A stretch of 64,000 nucleotides of DNA from Pseudomonas paeninsulae (lineage in GTDB: Bacteria > Pseudomonadota > Gammaproteobacteria > Pseudomonadales > Pseudomonadaceae): NCBI RefSeq assembly GCF_035621475.1, contig NZ_CP141799.1, forward strand, positions 3,274,501-3,338,500. The letters run 5' to 3'. Under the pieces are notes generated by a model. It made no database searches. It was not told the DNA's origin and was given only the letters and a program-made list of their open reading frames with translations. The translations under genes and the position numbers were made by a program. Of the stretch, positions 8,793 to 21,354 are shown one piece after another (within the stretch, counting starts at the first letter, position 1; the number at the start of each line of letters is the position of its first letter).

Positions 8793-10478
8793 TTAGTTCT
8801 GCTTTTCCATTTGTGCACGGAGCAGATCACCAATGGTGGTCGGACCTGAAGCATCAACTTCCTGCTTGCGCATTTCCTTGATAGCTTCTTTCTCGTCTTC
8901 AACGTCTTTCGACTTGACCGACAAGCTGATTACACGGCTCTTGCGATCAACGCTGATGATCTTGGCTTCTACTTCTTCGCCTTCTTTCAGCACGTTGCGC
9001 GCATCTTCAACGCGGTCACGGCTGATTTCGGAGGCTTTCAGTGTGGCTTCGATGCCATCGGCCAGGGTGATGATGGCGCCCTTGGCGTCAACTTCTTTAA
9101 CGATACCGCGCACGATGGTGCCTTTATCGTTAACAGCAACGTAGTCGGAGAACGGATCTTCTTCCAGCTGCTTGATGCCGAGGGAAATGCGCTCACGCTC
9201 CGGATCAACCGAGAGGATAACGGTTTCCAGCTCGTCGCCCTTCTTGAAGCGGCGTACAGCTTCTTCGCCTACTTCGTTCCAGGAGATGTCGGACAGGTGA
9301 ACGAGGCCGTCGATGCCGCCATCCAGACCAATGAAGATACCGAAATCGGTGATCGACTTGATGGTGCCGGAGATCTTGTCGCCCTTGTTGAACTGACCGG
9401 AGAAATCTTCCCACGGGTTAGTTTTGCACTGCTTGATACCCAGGGAGATACGACGACGCTCTTCGTCGATATCCAGAACCTGAACTTCCACTTCGTCGCC
9501 AACCTGTACGACTTTGGACGGGTGGATGTTCTTGTTGGTCCAATCCATTTCGGATACGTGCACCAGGCCTTCCACGCCTTCTTCCAGCTCTGCGAAGCAG
9601 CCGTAGTCGGTCAGGTTGGTTACGCGTGCATTGACGCGGGTGCCTTCTGGGTAACGAGCCTTGATAGCAACCCATGGGTCTTCGCCCAGTTGCTTCAGGC
9701 CCAGGGAAACACGGTTACGCTCGCGATCGTACTTCAGTACCTTGACATCGATCTCGTCACCAACGTTGACGATCTCGGACGGGTGCTTGATACGCTTCCA
9801 GGCCATGTCGGTGATGTGCAACAGGCCATCGACACCACCCAGATCGACGAATGCGCCGTAATCCGTGAGGTTTTTAACGATACCCTTGACTTGCTGACCT
9901 TCCTGCAGGGATTCCAGCAGAGCTTCGCGCTCGGCGCTGTTCTCGGCTTCCAGCACGCTGCGGCGGGAAACGACAACGTTGTTGCGCTTCTGGTCCAGCT
10001 TGATGACTTTGAATTCGAGCTCTTTGCCTTCCAGGTGAGTGGTATCACGCACCGGACGGACATCGACCAAGGAACCTGGGAGGAACGCACGGATGCCGTT
10101 AACGTCGACAGTGAAGCCGCCTTTAACCTTACCGTTGATAACGCCCTTGACCACTTCCTCAGCGGCGAAAGCTGCTTCCAGAACAATCCAGCACTCTGCA
10201 CGCTTGGCTTTTTCGCGGGACAGCTTGGTTTCACCAAAGCCATCTTCAACCGCGTCCAGCGCAACGTGAACTTCGTCACCGACCTTGATGGTCAGCTCGC
10301 CAGCGTCGTTGTGGAACTGCTCCAGCGGGATGAGGCCTTCCGACTTCAAACCAGCGTGAACGGTTACCCAACCAGCTTGGTAATCGATATCGACGATGAT
10401 AGCGGTGATGATTGAGCCAGCCTGAAGATTCAGGGTTTTTAGGCTTTCTTCAAATAGTTCAGCAAAGCTTTCGCTCAT
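8793..10478 (-). CDS. rpsA: 30S ribosomal protein S1
   Basis: S1 binds mRNA leaders through repeated S1/OB domains and delivers structured mRNAs to the 30S subunit. The 561-residue product has six S1 repeats, with conserved blocks such as [64 protein letters not shown] and [21 protein letters not shown]. The start [13 protein letters not shown] at 10478 follows ACAGGAAT, whereas an extended frame to 10532 lacks homologous residues. It is the last gene of the serC-pheA-hisC-tyrA/aroA-cmk-rpsA supraoperon. ihfB, which usually follows in Pseudomonas, is not present here; a terminator and intron remnant follow instead. Confidence 0.97.
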   Translation of the reverse strand: MSESFAELFEESLKTLNLQAGSIITAIIVDIDYQAGWVTVHAGLKSEGLIPLEQFHNDAGELTIKVGDEVHVALDAVEDGFGETKLSREKAKRAECWIVLEAAFAAEEVVKGVINGKVKGGFTVDVNGIRAFLPGSLVDVRPVRDTTHLEGKELEFKVIKLDQKRNNVVVSRRSVLEAENSAEREALLESLQEGQQVKGIVKNLTDYGAFVDLGGVDGLLHITDMAWKRIKHPSEIVNVGDEIDVKVLKYDRERNRVSLGLKQLGEDPWVAIKARYPEGTRVNARVTNLTDYGCFAELEEGVEGLVHVSEMDWTNKNIHPSKVVQVGDEVEVQVLDIDEERRRISLGIKQCKTNPWEDFSGQFNKGDKISGTIKSITDFGIFIGLDGGIDGLVHLSDISWNEVGEEAVRRFKKGDELETVILSVDPERERISLGIKQLEEDPFSDYVAVNDKGTIVRGIVKEVDAKGAIITLADGIEATLKASEISRDRVEDARNVLKEGEEVEAKIISVDRKSRVISLSVKSKDVEDEKEAIKEMRKQEVDASGPTTIGDLLRAQMEKQN

Positions 10479-10517
10479 TTTAATTCCTGTAGATTTAGGG
10501 CAGGGGATCCGCCCAAA

Positions 10518-10537
10518 CCACATTCCAGACAATGTGG
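10518..10537 (-). promoter_or_regulatory. Hairpin in rpsA leader
   Basis: A 7-bp stem (ccacatt/aatgtgg) with a 6-base loop lies 40 bases upstream of the rpsA start within the 151-base cmk-rpsA gap. In E. coli, S1 represses its own mRNA through structured leader hairpins; a similar role here is inference. The gap probably also holds a separate rpsA promoter (TATATAAA-like sequence near 10543-10550). Confidence 0.35.
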
Positions 10538-10629
10538 GTACGTTTATATAAAAGAAGGCACACGGGACTAGGACTGGTCTCCCGCACGCTTCTTGGTGAG
10601 CTGATCAGCTTAAGCAGCTGAGGCTCTTG

Positions 10630-11319
10630 TCATCCGACAAGATCGCGGTTGGCGACCTCGTGCAGAATTAGTTCCAGCACTTGCTCGATCGAGAGCTCGG
10701 TGGAATCCAGCAGTATTGCATCGTCCGCCGCTTTGAGCGGAGCCACTGCACGCTGGGTATCGCGTTCATCACGCGCCCGTATCTCGTCAAGAAGACTCGC
10801 GATATTAACATCATCGCCCTTAGCCTTCAACTGCAAGTAACGTCGCCGGGCACGCTCTTCGGCACTGGCGGTCAGAAAAATCTTCAACGGCGCGTCGGGA
10901 AACACCACGGTGCCCATATCGCGACCATCAGCGACCAAGCCGGGCATTTCTTGAAATGCCCGCTGACGCTGCAGCAAGGCCTCGCGCACGGCGGGCAATG
11001 CCGCCACTTGCGAGGCCCCGGCACCAATTCCTTCATTGCGGATGGCGTCGGTGACCTCCTCGCCTTCAAGAATGATCCGTTGCCCCTGCCCCTCTACTCC
11101 GGCAATGAATTGCACATCCAGATGCGCAGCCAACACCTTCATTGCCTCTTCATTGGTCAGATCGACACCATGATTGCGCGCGGCAAACGCCAGCAAGCGA
11201 TACAGGGCGCCGGAATCCAGCAGATTCCAGCCCAGTTTCTGCGCCAACAAGCCGGCGATCGTGCCCTTGCCCGAGCCGCTTGGTCCATCGATAGCGACTA
11301 TCGGCGCTAGAGCCATCAT
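10630..11319 (-). CDS. cmk: Cytidylate kinase
   Basis: This enzyme phosphorylates CMP and dCMP with ATP, feeding CTP and dCTP pools in the cytoplasm. The 229-residue protein opens with a P-loop ([17 protein letters not shown]) and carries [13 protein letters not shown] and the lid-like sequence [14 protein letters not shown], all Cmk hallmarks. Length matches the family. Its ATG (11319) overlaps the TGA of tyrA-aroA in an ATGA, so translation is likely coupled; the next codon is also ATG (11316). Confidence 0.96.
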   Translation of the reverse strand: MMALAPIVAIDGPSGSGKGTIAGLLAQKLGWNLLDSGALYRLLAFAARNHGVDLTNEEAMKVLAAHLDVQFIAGVEGQGQRIILEGEEVTDAIRNEGIGAGASQVAALPAVREALLQRQRAFQEMPGLVADGRDMGTVVFPDAPLKIFLTASAEERARRRYLQLKAKGDDVNIASLLDEIRARDERDTQRAVAPLKAADDAILLDSTELSIEQVLELILHEVANRDLVG

Positions 11320-13586
11320 GACCTGACCTCCTCAGCGACACGGAGACCGACCTGCGCCGCCAGGGCCAGGAAGTTCGGGAACGAGGTCGCAACGTTGGCA
11401 CAATCATGAATATGGATCGGTGCAGTAGCGCGCAGCGATGCCACACTGAAGGCCATGGCGATACGGTGGTCACCATGACTCCAGACCTCACCACCGCCCA
11501 TGCTGCCGCCGCCAGTGGCGACCCCATCGATAATAATGCCGTCAGGCGTCGGCTCGACCTTGACCCCCAGTGCCAGCAGGCCATCGGCCATGACCTGGAT
11601 ACGGTCGGATTCCTTGACCCGCAGCTCCTCGGCACCGCGCAGCACGGTGCGCCCTTCGGCACACGCAGCCGCCACAAACAGCACGGGGAATTCGTCGATG
11701 GCCAGCGGCACCAGATGCTCGGGAATATCGATGCCATGCAGCTTGGCGCTACGTACGCGAATGTCCGCCACCGGCTCGCCACCGACTTCACGCTGATTTT
11801 CCAGGCTGATATCGCCACCCATCAATTTGAGGATGTCGATCACCCCGGTACGGGTCGGGTTGATACCGACATGTTCGAGCAGCAGCTCGGAGTCTTCGGC
11901 AATACTACCGGCCACCAGGAAGAAGGCGGCCGAGGAAATATCCGCCGGCACTTCGATACGGCTCGCCGTCAACTTGTGGCCAGACTCGACGCTGGCCGTA
12001 CGGCCGTCGACTGCCACCGGATAGCCGAAGCCACGCAACATCCGCTCGGTATGGTCGCGGGTCGGTGCCGGCTCGGTGACCGAGGTCTGCCCTACCGCAT
12101 ACAGACCGGCCAACAACAGGCAGGATTTGACCTGGGCGCTGGCCACCGGCATTTCGTAGTGCATGCCGCTCAGGCGCTGGCCGCCGCGAATGGTCAAAGG
12201 CGGCCGCCCTTCGGGACCGGTCTCGATCACCGCGCCCATCTCACGCAGCGGCCGGGCCACCCGGTTCATCGGCCGCTTGGACAACGAGGCATCGCCAGTC
12301 AGGGTACTGTCGAACGACTGCCCGGCCAGCAAGCCGGAGAGCAGGCGCATGGAAGTGCCCGAATTGCCCAGATAGAGCGGCCCGGGTGGCGCCTGCAAAC
12401 CATGCAGACCAACGCCATGAATGGTCACCCGGCCATGGTGCGGGCCTTCGATCACCACCCCCATATCGCGGAAGGCCTGCAGGGTTGCCAGGGCATCTTC
12501 GCCCTCGAGGAAGCCTTCGACTTCGGTGGTGCCCTCGGCCAGCGAACCGAGCATGATCGAGCGGTGCGAAATGGACTTGTCGCCCGGAACGCGAATTCGC
12601 CCAGACAGTTTGCCACCGGGGTTAGCCAGAAAAATCAGATCATTCGAGTGCATAGCGTCCACATAGGCCCGTCGGGCTAGAATTTTGCTGAAATGTTCGC
12701 GGGCCACACGAGCGCGGGTAAACACGCCCAGCAATTGATGCCCATCCCCAGCATCGACCGCATCGCGCAAGGCGTCGAGGTCGCCGCGAAAAAGATCCAG
12801 GGTATGCAGCACGGCCTCGCGATTGGCGAGAAAGATGTCGTGCCACATCACCGGGTCACTGCCGGCAATCCGCGTGAAGTCGCGAAAGCCGCCAGCGGCG
12901 TAACGGAAGATTTCCAGATTCTCGCTGCGCTTGGCCAGCGAATCGACCAGACCAAAGGCCAACAGATGCGGCAAATGGCTGGTTGCGGCGAGCACCTGAT
13001 CATGGTGCTCGACCTGCATATGTTCGACGTCAGCACCCAACTCGCGCCAGAGCCGGTCGACCAACTGCAGCGCCTGCGGATCGGTTTGCTCCAGTGGCGT
13101 CAAAATCACCTTATGTCGACGGAACAGCTCGGCATTGGCGGCCTCCACGCCACTTTGCTCGGAACCGGCAATCGGGTGACCCGGCACGAAGCGCGCTGGC
13201 ATATCGCCGAAGGCCAGACGCGCGGCGCGCACCACATTGCCTTTGGCGCTGCCGACATCGGTGAGCACGGCATCGCCCAGATCGAGCTTGGCCAGCTCCA
13301 GCAGCAGTTTTTCCATAGCCAGGATCGGTACCGCCAACTGGATCATCTCGGCGCCCTGACAGGCGGCGGCCAACTGCTCTTCGCAGCGGTCGACCACCCC
13401 CAGCTCGACGGCCAGGCGACACGACTGCGGATCGAGATCGACCCCCACCACTTCCCGGCACAGGCCGCGCTCACGCAAACCCTTGGCGAACGAGCCACCG
13501 ATCAGGCCGAGACCGACCACCACCAGGCGGCCGATCATAGGCTGGCTGGATTGCACTTTGGTTACGGCGGTCTTCGATTCGCTCAC
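11316..13586 (-). CDS. tyrA-aroA: Fused prephenate dehydrogenase / EPSP synthase
   Basis: This is a bifunctional enzyme. The N-terminal half (about residues 15-300) is an NAD(P)-dependent cyclohexadienyl/prephenate dehydrogenase with the nucleotide motif [15 protein letters not shown] and the [10 protein letters not shown] active-site block. The C-terminal half, from about [11 protein letters not shown], is 5-enolpyruvylshikimate-3-phosphate synthase with [28 protein letters not shown] and [11 protein letters not shown]. The fusion is characteristic of Pseudomonas (tyrAc-aroF in the P. stutzeri literature). I choose the GTG at 13586 because it overlaps the hisC stop as GTGA; the alternative is ATG 13538 (MIGRLVVVG), which removes 16 residues. 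The product is about 756 residues. The longer upstream frame only runs through hisC. Confidence 0.94.
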   Translation of the reverse strand: MSESKTAVTKVQSSQPMIGRLVVVGLGLIGGSFAKGLRERGLCREVVGVDLDPQSCRLAVELGVVDRCEEQLAAACQGAEMIQLAVPILAMEKLLLELAKLDLGDAVLTDVGSAKGNVVRAARLAFGDMPARFVPGHPIAGSEQSGVEAANAELFRRHKVILTPLEQTDPQALQLVDRLWRELGADVEHMQVEHHDQVLAATSHLPHLLAFGLVDSLAKRSENLEIFRYAAGGFRDFTRIAGSDPVMWHDIFLANREAVLHTLDLFRGDLDALRDAVDAGDGHQLLGVFTRARVAREHFSKILARRAYVDAMHSNDLIFLANPGGKLSGRIRVPGDKSISHRSIMLGSLAEGTTEVEGFLEGEDALATLQAFRDMGVVIEGPHHGRVTIHGVGLHGLQAPPGPLYLGNSGTSMRLLSGLLAGQSFDSTLTGDASLSKRPMNRVARPLREMGAVIETGPEGRPPLTIRGGQRLSGMHYEMPVASAQVKSCLLLAGLYAVGQTSVTEPAPTRDHTERMLRGFGYPVAVDGRTASVESGHKLTASRIEVPADISSAAFFLVAGSIAEDSELLLEHVGINPTRTGVIDILKLMGGDISLENQREVGGEPVADIRVRSAKLHGIDIPEHLVPLAIDEFPVLFVAAACAEGRTVLRGAEELRVKESDRIQVMADGLLALGVKVEPTPDGIIIDGVATGGGSMGGGEVWSHGDHRIAMAFSVASLRATAPIHIHDCANVATSFPNFLALAAQVGLRVAEEVRS

Positions 13587-14689
13587 GCGCCCAGCACCTT
13601 GGCCAGCGCTTCGAGGAAACGGCCATTCTCTTCGGGCAAACCGATGGAGACACGCAGGTAGGTCGGCATGCCGTAATTGGCCACCGGCCGCACGATCACG
13701 CCTTCGCGCAACAGCGCCTGATAAAGCGGCATGGACTCGCGAGCGAGATCGACGGCAATAAAGTTGCCCTTGGACGGGATCCAGCCCAGCCCCAGCGCGC
13801 GGAAACCCGCTTCCAGCTGCGCCATGCCGGCATCGTTGCACCGACGACTTTGCGCCAGGTACTCGGCATCATCAAACGCCGCACAGGCAGCGGCCAAGGC
13901 CAGACTGTTGACGTTGAAGGGCTGACGCACACGATTGAGCACACCGGCAATCTGCGCCGAACTGATGGCATAACCGACGCGCAACGCCGCCAGACCATAG
14001 GCCTTGGAGAAGGTGCGCGAAACCAGCAGATTCTCGTGCCTGGCCAGATAGTCGAGACCATCCGGCAGATCAAAGCCTTCGGCGTACTCGATGTAGGCTT
14101 CGTCGAGCACCACCAGTACATCTTCCGGCACACGGTCGAGGAAATAGCTCAACGCCTGCGGACCGAACCAGGTACCGGTCGGGTTGTTCGGATTGGCGAT
14201 GAACACCACCCGGGTATTGGCGTCGATGGCGGCCAGCATGGCCTCCAGATCGTGACCATGGTCTTTGGCGGGCACCACCTTGCCTTGCGCACCGACCGCC
14301 TGAGTGGCGATCGGATAGACGGCGAAGGCATGCTCGCTGAACACCGCATTCAGGCCGGGCGCCAGATAGGCACGCGCCACCAGCTCGAGAATATCGTTGG
14401 AGCCGTTACCCAGGGTGACCTGGCTGGGCTGAACGCCGCAGCGCACGGCCAGCAGGCTTTTCAGGGCGAACCCATTGCCATCGGGGTAACGGGTCAGCTC
14501 GGCCAGCTCGTCACGAATCGCCTGCAAGGCTTTCGGGCTGGGGCCCAGCGGATTTTCGTTGCTGGCCAGCTTGACGATGGTGGCCGGATCCAGATCCAGC
14601 TCGCGGGCCAACTCATCTACCGGCTTGCCCGGTACATAGGGCGACAATTTCTGCACCCCTGGCTGGGCCAGGGCAAGGAAGTCGGTCAT
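13583..14689 (-). CDS. hisC: Histidinol-phosphate / aromatic aminotransferase
   Basis: This PLP enzyme transaminates histidinol phosphate and, in this operon, probably also aromatic keto acids (hisHb, hisC2 in Pseudomonas). The 368-residue protein has ASNENPLGPSPKAL, NGSNDILEL, IANPNNPTGT, LDEAYIEYA and the PLP-lysine block SRTFSKAYGLAALRVGYAI (Lys229), then a late arginine in TYLRVSIG. It lies between pheA and tyrA-aroA, consistent with tyrosine and phenylalanine formation. Its stop overlaps the tyrA GTG. A gap of 88 bases containing short repeats separates it from pheA. Confidence 0.94.
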   Translation of the reverse strand: MTDFLALAQPGVQKLSPYVPGKPVDELARELDLDPATIVKLASNENPLGPSPKALQAIRDELAELTRYPDGNGFALKSLLAVRCGVQPSQVTLGNGSNDILELVARAYLAPGLNAVFSEHAFAVYPIATQAVGAQGKVVPAKDHGHDLEAMLAAIDANTRVVFIANPNNPTGTWFGPQALSYFLDRVPEDVLVVLDEAYIEYAEGFDLPDGLDYLARHENLLVSRTFSKAYGLAALRVGYAISSAQIAGVLNRVRQPFNVNSLALAAACAAFDDAEYLAQSRRCNDAGMAQLEAGFRALGLGWIPSKGNFIAVDLARESMPLYQALLREGVIVRPVANYGMPTYLRVSIGLPEENGRFLEALAKVLGA

Positions 14690-14696
14690 ACATAAG

Positions 14697-14763
14697 CCTC
14701 AAGCTTCAAGCGGCAAGCTGCAAGACAAAGCCGGGCGAATCCGCTGCTGGCTTGAGGCTTGAG
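14697..14763. repeat. Pseudomonas-type aagctt/gcttgag repeat pair
   Basis: The pheA-hisC gap has the run cctcaagcttcaagcggcaa and, about 35 bases later, ggcttgaggcttgag in opposite orientation, forming an imperfect palindrome. Similar aagcttgaag elements are frequent extragenic repeats in Pseudomonas; a related fragment lies at 21258-21300. Confidence 0.5.
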
Positions 14764-14777
14764 CGTGCGGCTGCTAT

Positions 14778-15884
14778 TTAAAGTACCGCCTTCGGATACG
14801 ATCCTAATACCTTCAGCGCCACGGCTTCCTGATTGATCTTCTCCAGCACGTCCTTGATCAGCGGATCGCGGTGATGGCCGACGAAGTCGATGAAGAACAC
14901 ATAGGTCCACTTGCCACTGCGCGAAGGGCGGGTCTCGATGCGGGTCAGGTCGATACCATTGTTATGGAACGGCACCAGCAGCTCATGCAGGGCGCCCGGC
15001 TTGTTGCGCATGGAGACGATGACCGAGGTCTTGTCATCGCCAGTCGGCGGCACTTCCTGGCTACCGATGATCAAGAAACGCGTGGAGTTGTCCGGGCGGT
15101 CTTCGATCTTTTCGGCCAGCTTGGTCAGACCATACAGACTGGCTGCCATATCGCCGGCGATCGCCGCACTGTTCCACTCGCCCTTGACCCGCTTGGCCGC
15201 CTCGGCATTGCTCGACACCGCCACCCGCTCGACATTCGGGTAATGCGCATCCAGCCACTTGCGGCACTGGGCCAGGGACTGGGCATGCGAGTAGATGCGG
15301 GAGATCTTGTCGACCTTGGTAGTTTCGCCGACCAGCAGATGATGGTGGATGCGCAGCTCGACTTCGCCGCAGATCACCATGTCGTGTTCGAGGAAGCTGT
15401 CCAGGGTGTGGTTGATCGCGCCTTCGGTAGAGTTCTCCACCGGCACTACGCCGAAGTTCACCCCGCCCGCAGCCACTTCGCGAAACACTTCGTCGATCGC
15501 CGCCATGGGTACGCTGATCACCGCGTGACCGAAATGCTTCATCGCCGCTGCCTGGGAGAAGGTGCCTTCCGGGCCGAGATAAGCGACCTTCAGCGGGTTC
15601 TCCAGCGCCAGACAGGAGGACATGATTTCGCGAAACAGCCGCGCCATTTCCTCATTGCCCAGCGGCCCCTGATTGCGCTCCATGATGCGCTTGAGCACCT
15701 GGGCCTCACGCTCCGGACGGTAGAACACCGGTTTCTCGCCTTCCGGCAACGCCAGCATCTTGACCCGCGCCACGTCTTCGGCGCAGCGCGCGCGATCGCT
15801 GATCAGCTCGAGAATTCTTTCGTCGAGATTATCGATGCGCAGGCGCAGGGCTTGCAGTTCTTGCTCGGAGACTACATCCGTCAT
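14778..15884 (-). CDS. pheA: P-protein: chorismate mutase / prephenate dehydratase
   Basis: The bifunctional enzyme converts chorismate to prephenate and then to phenylpyruvate for phenylalanine synthesis. Residues 1-90 form an AroQ mutase helix bundle (LRLRIDNLDERILELISDRA). About 95-275 is the dehydratase (YLGPEGTFSQAAAMKHFG, VPVENSTEGAINHTLD, NSTRFLIIG with the catalytic Thr-Arg-Phe). The C-terminal ACT domain (GALHELLVPF, LTRIETRPSRSG) is the phenylalanine feedback site. At 368 residues it is full length. The start shares one base with the serC stop, so the two are translationally coupled. Confidence 0.96.
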   Translation of the reverse strand: MTDVVSEQELQALRLRIDNLDERILELISDRARCAEDVARVKMLALPEGEKPVFYRPEREAQVLKRIMERNQGPLGNEEMARLFREIMSSCLALENPLKVAYLGPEGTFSQAAAMKHFGHAVISVPMAAIDEVFREVAAGGVNFGVVPVENSTEGAINHTLDSFLEHDMVICGEVELRIHHHLLVGETTKVDKISRIYSHAQSLAQCRKWLDAHYPNVERVAVSSNAEAAKRVKGEWNSAAIAGDMAASLYGLTKLAEKIEDRPDNSTRFLIIGSQEVPPTGDDKTSVIVSMRNKPGALHELLVPFHNNGIDLTRIETRPSRSGKWTYVFFIDFVGHHRDPLIKDVLEKINQEAVALKVLGSYPKAVL

Positions 15885-16975
15885 CAGCCGTGTTCCTTCT
15901 CGAATTGCGCCATATAAGCCACCAACGCCTCAACGGCATCCAGACCCACGGCGTTATAGATGGACGCACGCATGCCGCCGACCGAACGGTGCCCCTTCAG
16001 ATTGAGCAGGTTGCGGGCCTCGGCACCGGCGAGGAACGGCTTGTCCAGACGATCATCCACCAGACGGAAGGGCACGTTCATCCAGGAGCGGGCATTGAGC
16101 GCAATCGGGTTGCTGTACAGCTCGCTGCTGTCGATGGCGCCATAAAGCAGTTCTTTCTTGGCGCGGTTGCGTTGCTCCATGGCCTCGACCCCGCCCTGCT
16201 CCTTGAGCCACTCGAACACCAGGCCGGATAGGTACCAGGAAAAAGTTGCCGGGGTGTTGTACATCGAACCGTTATCGGCGGCGACCTTATAGTTGAGCAT
16301 GGTCGGGCAGACGCTGCGCGCACGGCCCAACAGGTCTTCACGGACTATGCTGACGACCAGGCCGCTGGGGCCGATATTCTTCTGCGCGCCGGCATAGATC
16401 AGGCCGAACTTCGACACATCGATAGGTCGCGAGAGGATGTCCGAGGACATATCCGCCACCAACGGCACGTCGCCGACTTCGGGAATCCAGTCGAATTGCA
16501 GACCGCCGATGGTTTCGTTGCTGGCGTAGTGCAGGTAAGCGGCGTCTTTCGACAGGTGCCACTCATTCTGCCCGGGAATCGCGAAGTAGTCGTAAGGCTT
16601 GGCGCTGGCCGCGACATTGATATTGCCGTAACGGCTGGCCTCCTCAATGCTCTTCTTCGACCAGATGCCGGTATCGATATAGTCAGCGACACCGTCTTCC
16701 GGCAGCAAGTTGAGCGGGATCTCGGCGAACTGCTGACTGGCACCGCCCTGCAGGAACAGCACTTTATAGTCGGAGGGGATGACGAGCAGGTCGCGCAGAT
16801 CCTGCTCGGCCTTGGCCGCAATGGCCATGTACTCGTCGCTGCGGTGGCTCATCTCCATCACGGACAGGCCTTTACCCTGCCAATCGAGGAGCTCCGCCTG
16901 GGCGCGTTGCAGAACAGCTTCAGGAAGCGCGGCCGGGCCGGCGCAGAAATTATAGGCTCGCTTGCTCACATCCAC
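15884..16975 (-). CDS. serC: Phosphoserine aminotransferase
   Basis: SerC makes 3-phosphoserine from phosphohydroxypyruvate and also acts in PLP synthesis. The 363-residue protein has NFCAGPAALPEAVL at the N-terminus, FLQGGASQQFAEIP, DMSSDILSRPID and the PLP-lysine site YAGAQKNIGPSGL (Lys199). The end HRSVGGMRASIYNA is also conserved. It is the first biosynthetic gene of the supraoperon, 89 bases after gyrA, with a strong hairpin in the gap. Confidence 0.97.
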   Translation of the reverse strand: MDVSKRAYNFCAGPAALPEAVLQRAQAELLDWQGKGLSVMEMSHRSDEYMAIAAKAEQDLRDLLVIPSDYKVLFLQGGASQQFAEIPLNLLPEDGVADYIDTGIWSKKSIEEASRYGNINVAASAKPYDYFAIPGQNEWHLSKDAAYLHYASNETIGGLQFDWIPEVGDVPLVADMSSDILSRPIDVSKFGLIYAGAQKNIGPSGLVVSIVREDLLGRARSVCPTMLNYKVAADNGSMYNTPATFSWYLSGLVFEWLKEQGGVEAMEQRNRAKKELLYGAIDSSELYSNPIALNARSWMNVPFRLVDDRLDKPFLAGAEARNLLNLKGHRSVGGMRASIYNAVGLDAVEALVAYMAQFEKEHG

Positions 16976-16991
16976 TCTCGCTCAAATGTTG

Positions 16992-17019
16992 GACGACTGA
17001 CCACTGCCGGTCAGCCGTC
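16992..17019 (-). promoter_or_regulatory. Hairpin between gyrA and serC
   Basis: Eleven-base arms (gacgactgacc / ggtcagccgtc, one G-U pair) with a 6-base loop lie 17 bases upstream of serC, and the outer ttgga/tccaa bases can extend the stem. No T-run follows. It could stabilise the serC mRNA, mark a processing site or attenuate readthrough from gyrA. Confidence 0.45.
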
Positions 17020-17064
17020 GAATCCAACGCCGCAAGGCGCGAGGTCAAGCCTCGCCCATGCAGA

Positions 17065-19824
<2,760 letters not shown>

Positions 19825-19853
19825 GAGTAGCCTGGTTCCTTTTTCTGGTGATT

Positions 19854-19884
19854 CTTCGCCTCGTTCATCCCGAACGAGGCGAAG
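19854..19884 (-). promoter_or_regulatory. 13-bp hairpin in the gyrA leader
   Basis: Perfect arms cttcgcctcgttc and gaacgaggcgaag with a 5-base loop lie 30 bases upstream of the gyrA start. There is no T-run, so this does not look like the mtnA terminator alone. A role in gyrA mRNA stability or supercoiling-responsive control is possible but untested. The rest of the 244-base mtnA-gyrA gap should hold the gyrA promoter. Confidence 0.5.
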
Positions 19885-20068
19885 CGTGCCGCGCGGCTCT
19901 AGGCCAGCAGCGACTCACGACAAATCAATGAGTTATGCCATGTATCTGCGCAGTTAAGGCGACCGTTGCCAGCGCCCCTGAAAACGGCCGGATATTACCA
20001 CAATCAGCGCCCCGCACCTATCCCCAGCCAGCGGCCGCAGCAACGCCCACCGAGCAACCGTGACCAGC

Positions 20069-21145
20069 TCAATGCAGGCGCTTGCGGCACATCAGTCTGG
20101 TCATTTTTGCCGTATCCGGCCGCTCGACCACGCCCTTCTCGGTGACGATGAAGTCGATCAGGTCGGCCGGCGTCACATCGAACACCGGATTGAGCGCATC
20201 CACTCCCGCCGCCACTCGCTGACCATTGAGCTCCAGTAACTCACTGGCATCACGCTCCTCGAGAGGAATATCGTCACCACTCTCCAGTGCCATGTCGATG
20301 GTCGAACTCGGCGCCACCACCATAAAGCGCACGCCATGGTGCATGGCATTGACCGCCAGCTGGTAAGTGCCGATCTTGTTCGCCACATCGCCATTGGCGG
20401 CAATCCGGTCGGCACCGACGATGACCCAGGTGATACCGCGAGTCTTCATCAGGTGCGCGGCGGCCGAATCGACATTCAGGCAGACCGGGATGCCTTCGCC
20501 GGCCAGCTCCCAGGCAGTCAGGCGCGAGCCTTGCAACCAAGGACGGGTTTCGTCGACATAGACGCGCTCGACCAAACCCTCCAGATAGGCTGCGCGAATC
20601 ACCCCCAGCGCCGTGCCGAAGCCACCAGTGGCCAGGGCACCGGCATTACAGTGAGTCAACAGGTTCTGCTGATTACCCTGATGCTTGCGAATCAGGTCGA
20701 CACCGATCTGAGCCATGGTCAAGTTGGCTTCGCGATCGCTCTGATGAATACCCAGCGCTTCGCTCTCCAGCAGCGCAACCGGATCGTCACCTTCCTTAAT
20801 ACGCGCCATGCGCTCGCGCATTCGATTGAGCGCCCAGAACAGATTGACGGCGGTCGGCCGCGAATCGGCCAATATCTGAAAATCCGCCTCCAGGGCCACA
20901 CGCCAATCTCCGCCCTCGGCCACCCGCGCGCGCGCGCCGAGCACCACGCCATAGGCCGCACTAATACCGATGGCCGGCGCCCCGCGCACTACCATCAGGC
21001 GAATCGCCTCGGCTACGGCCACTGCCGAATGACAGGCATGCCAGGTTTCCTCGAACGGCAATACACGCTGATCGAGCAGATGCAGAGCGCCATCACGCCA
21101 ATCAATGGCTTGAACCTTCTCTGCCGCTAGCAATTGCTCGCGCAT
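20069..21145 (-). CDS. mtnA: Methylthioribose-1-phosphate isomerase
   Basis: MtnA converts MTR-1-P to methylthioribulose-1-P in methionine salvage. The 358-residue protein (start [12 protein letters not shown] at 21145) has the IF2B-like fold signatures [36 protein letters not shown] (the catalytic Cys) and [21 protein letters not shown] (the catalytic Asp). An upstream extension to 21256 lacks family residues. It is divergent from mtaD, and together they handle methylthioadenosine. Confidence 0.95.
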   Translation of the reverse strand: MREQLLAAEKVQAIDWRDGALHLLDQRVLPFEETWHACHSAVAVAEAIRLMVVRGAPAIGISAAYGVVLGARARVAEGGDWRVALEADFQILADSRPTAVNLFWALNRMRERMARIKEGDDPVALLESEALGIHQSDREANLTMAQIGVDLIRKHQGNQQNLLTHCNAGALATGGFGTALGVIRAAYLEGLVERVYVDETRPWLQGSRLTAWELAGEGIPVCLNVDSAAAHLMKTRGITWVIVGADRIAANGDVANKIGTYQLAVNAMHHGVRFMVVAPSSTIDMALESGDDIPLEERDASELLELNGQRVAAGVDALNPVFDVTPADLIDFIVTEKGVVERPDTAKMTRLMCRKRLH

Positions 21146-21354
21146 TACACACCTCGCCCCGAAAAGCCGATCATTATACCCAGAGAAGCATCCGCAGGCT
21201 GCACGCGTCAGCCGCGACACCAGCACCCGACGCTCGTCGAGCTTTTGCACATTCACTTACAGCTTGAATCCCATGGCTTATAGCTGCGCAGCTTCAAGCG
21301 CACGCCGTTCCCCTATAAACTCAGCCTCTCAGATACTCACAGGAAGCCCCAGGC

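Noticed and set aside
10479..10532. N-terminal extension of RpsA to 10532
   Set aside because: Residues [11 protein letters not shown] are non-homologous and cross the ribosome site; MSESFAELF is the family start.
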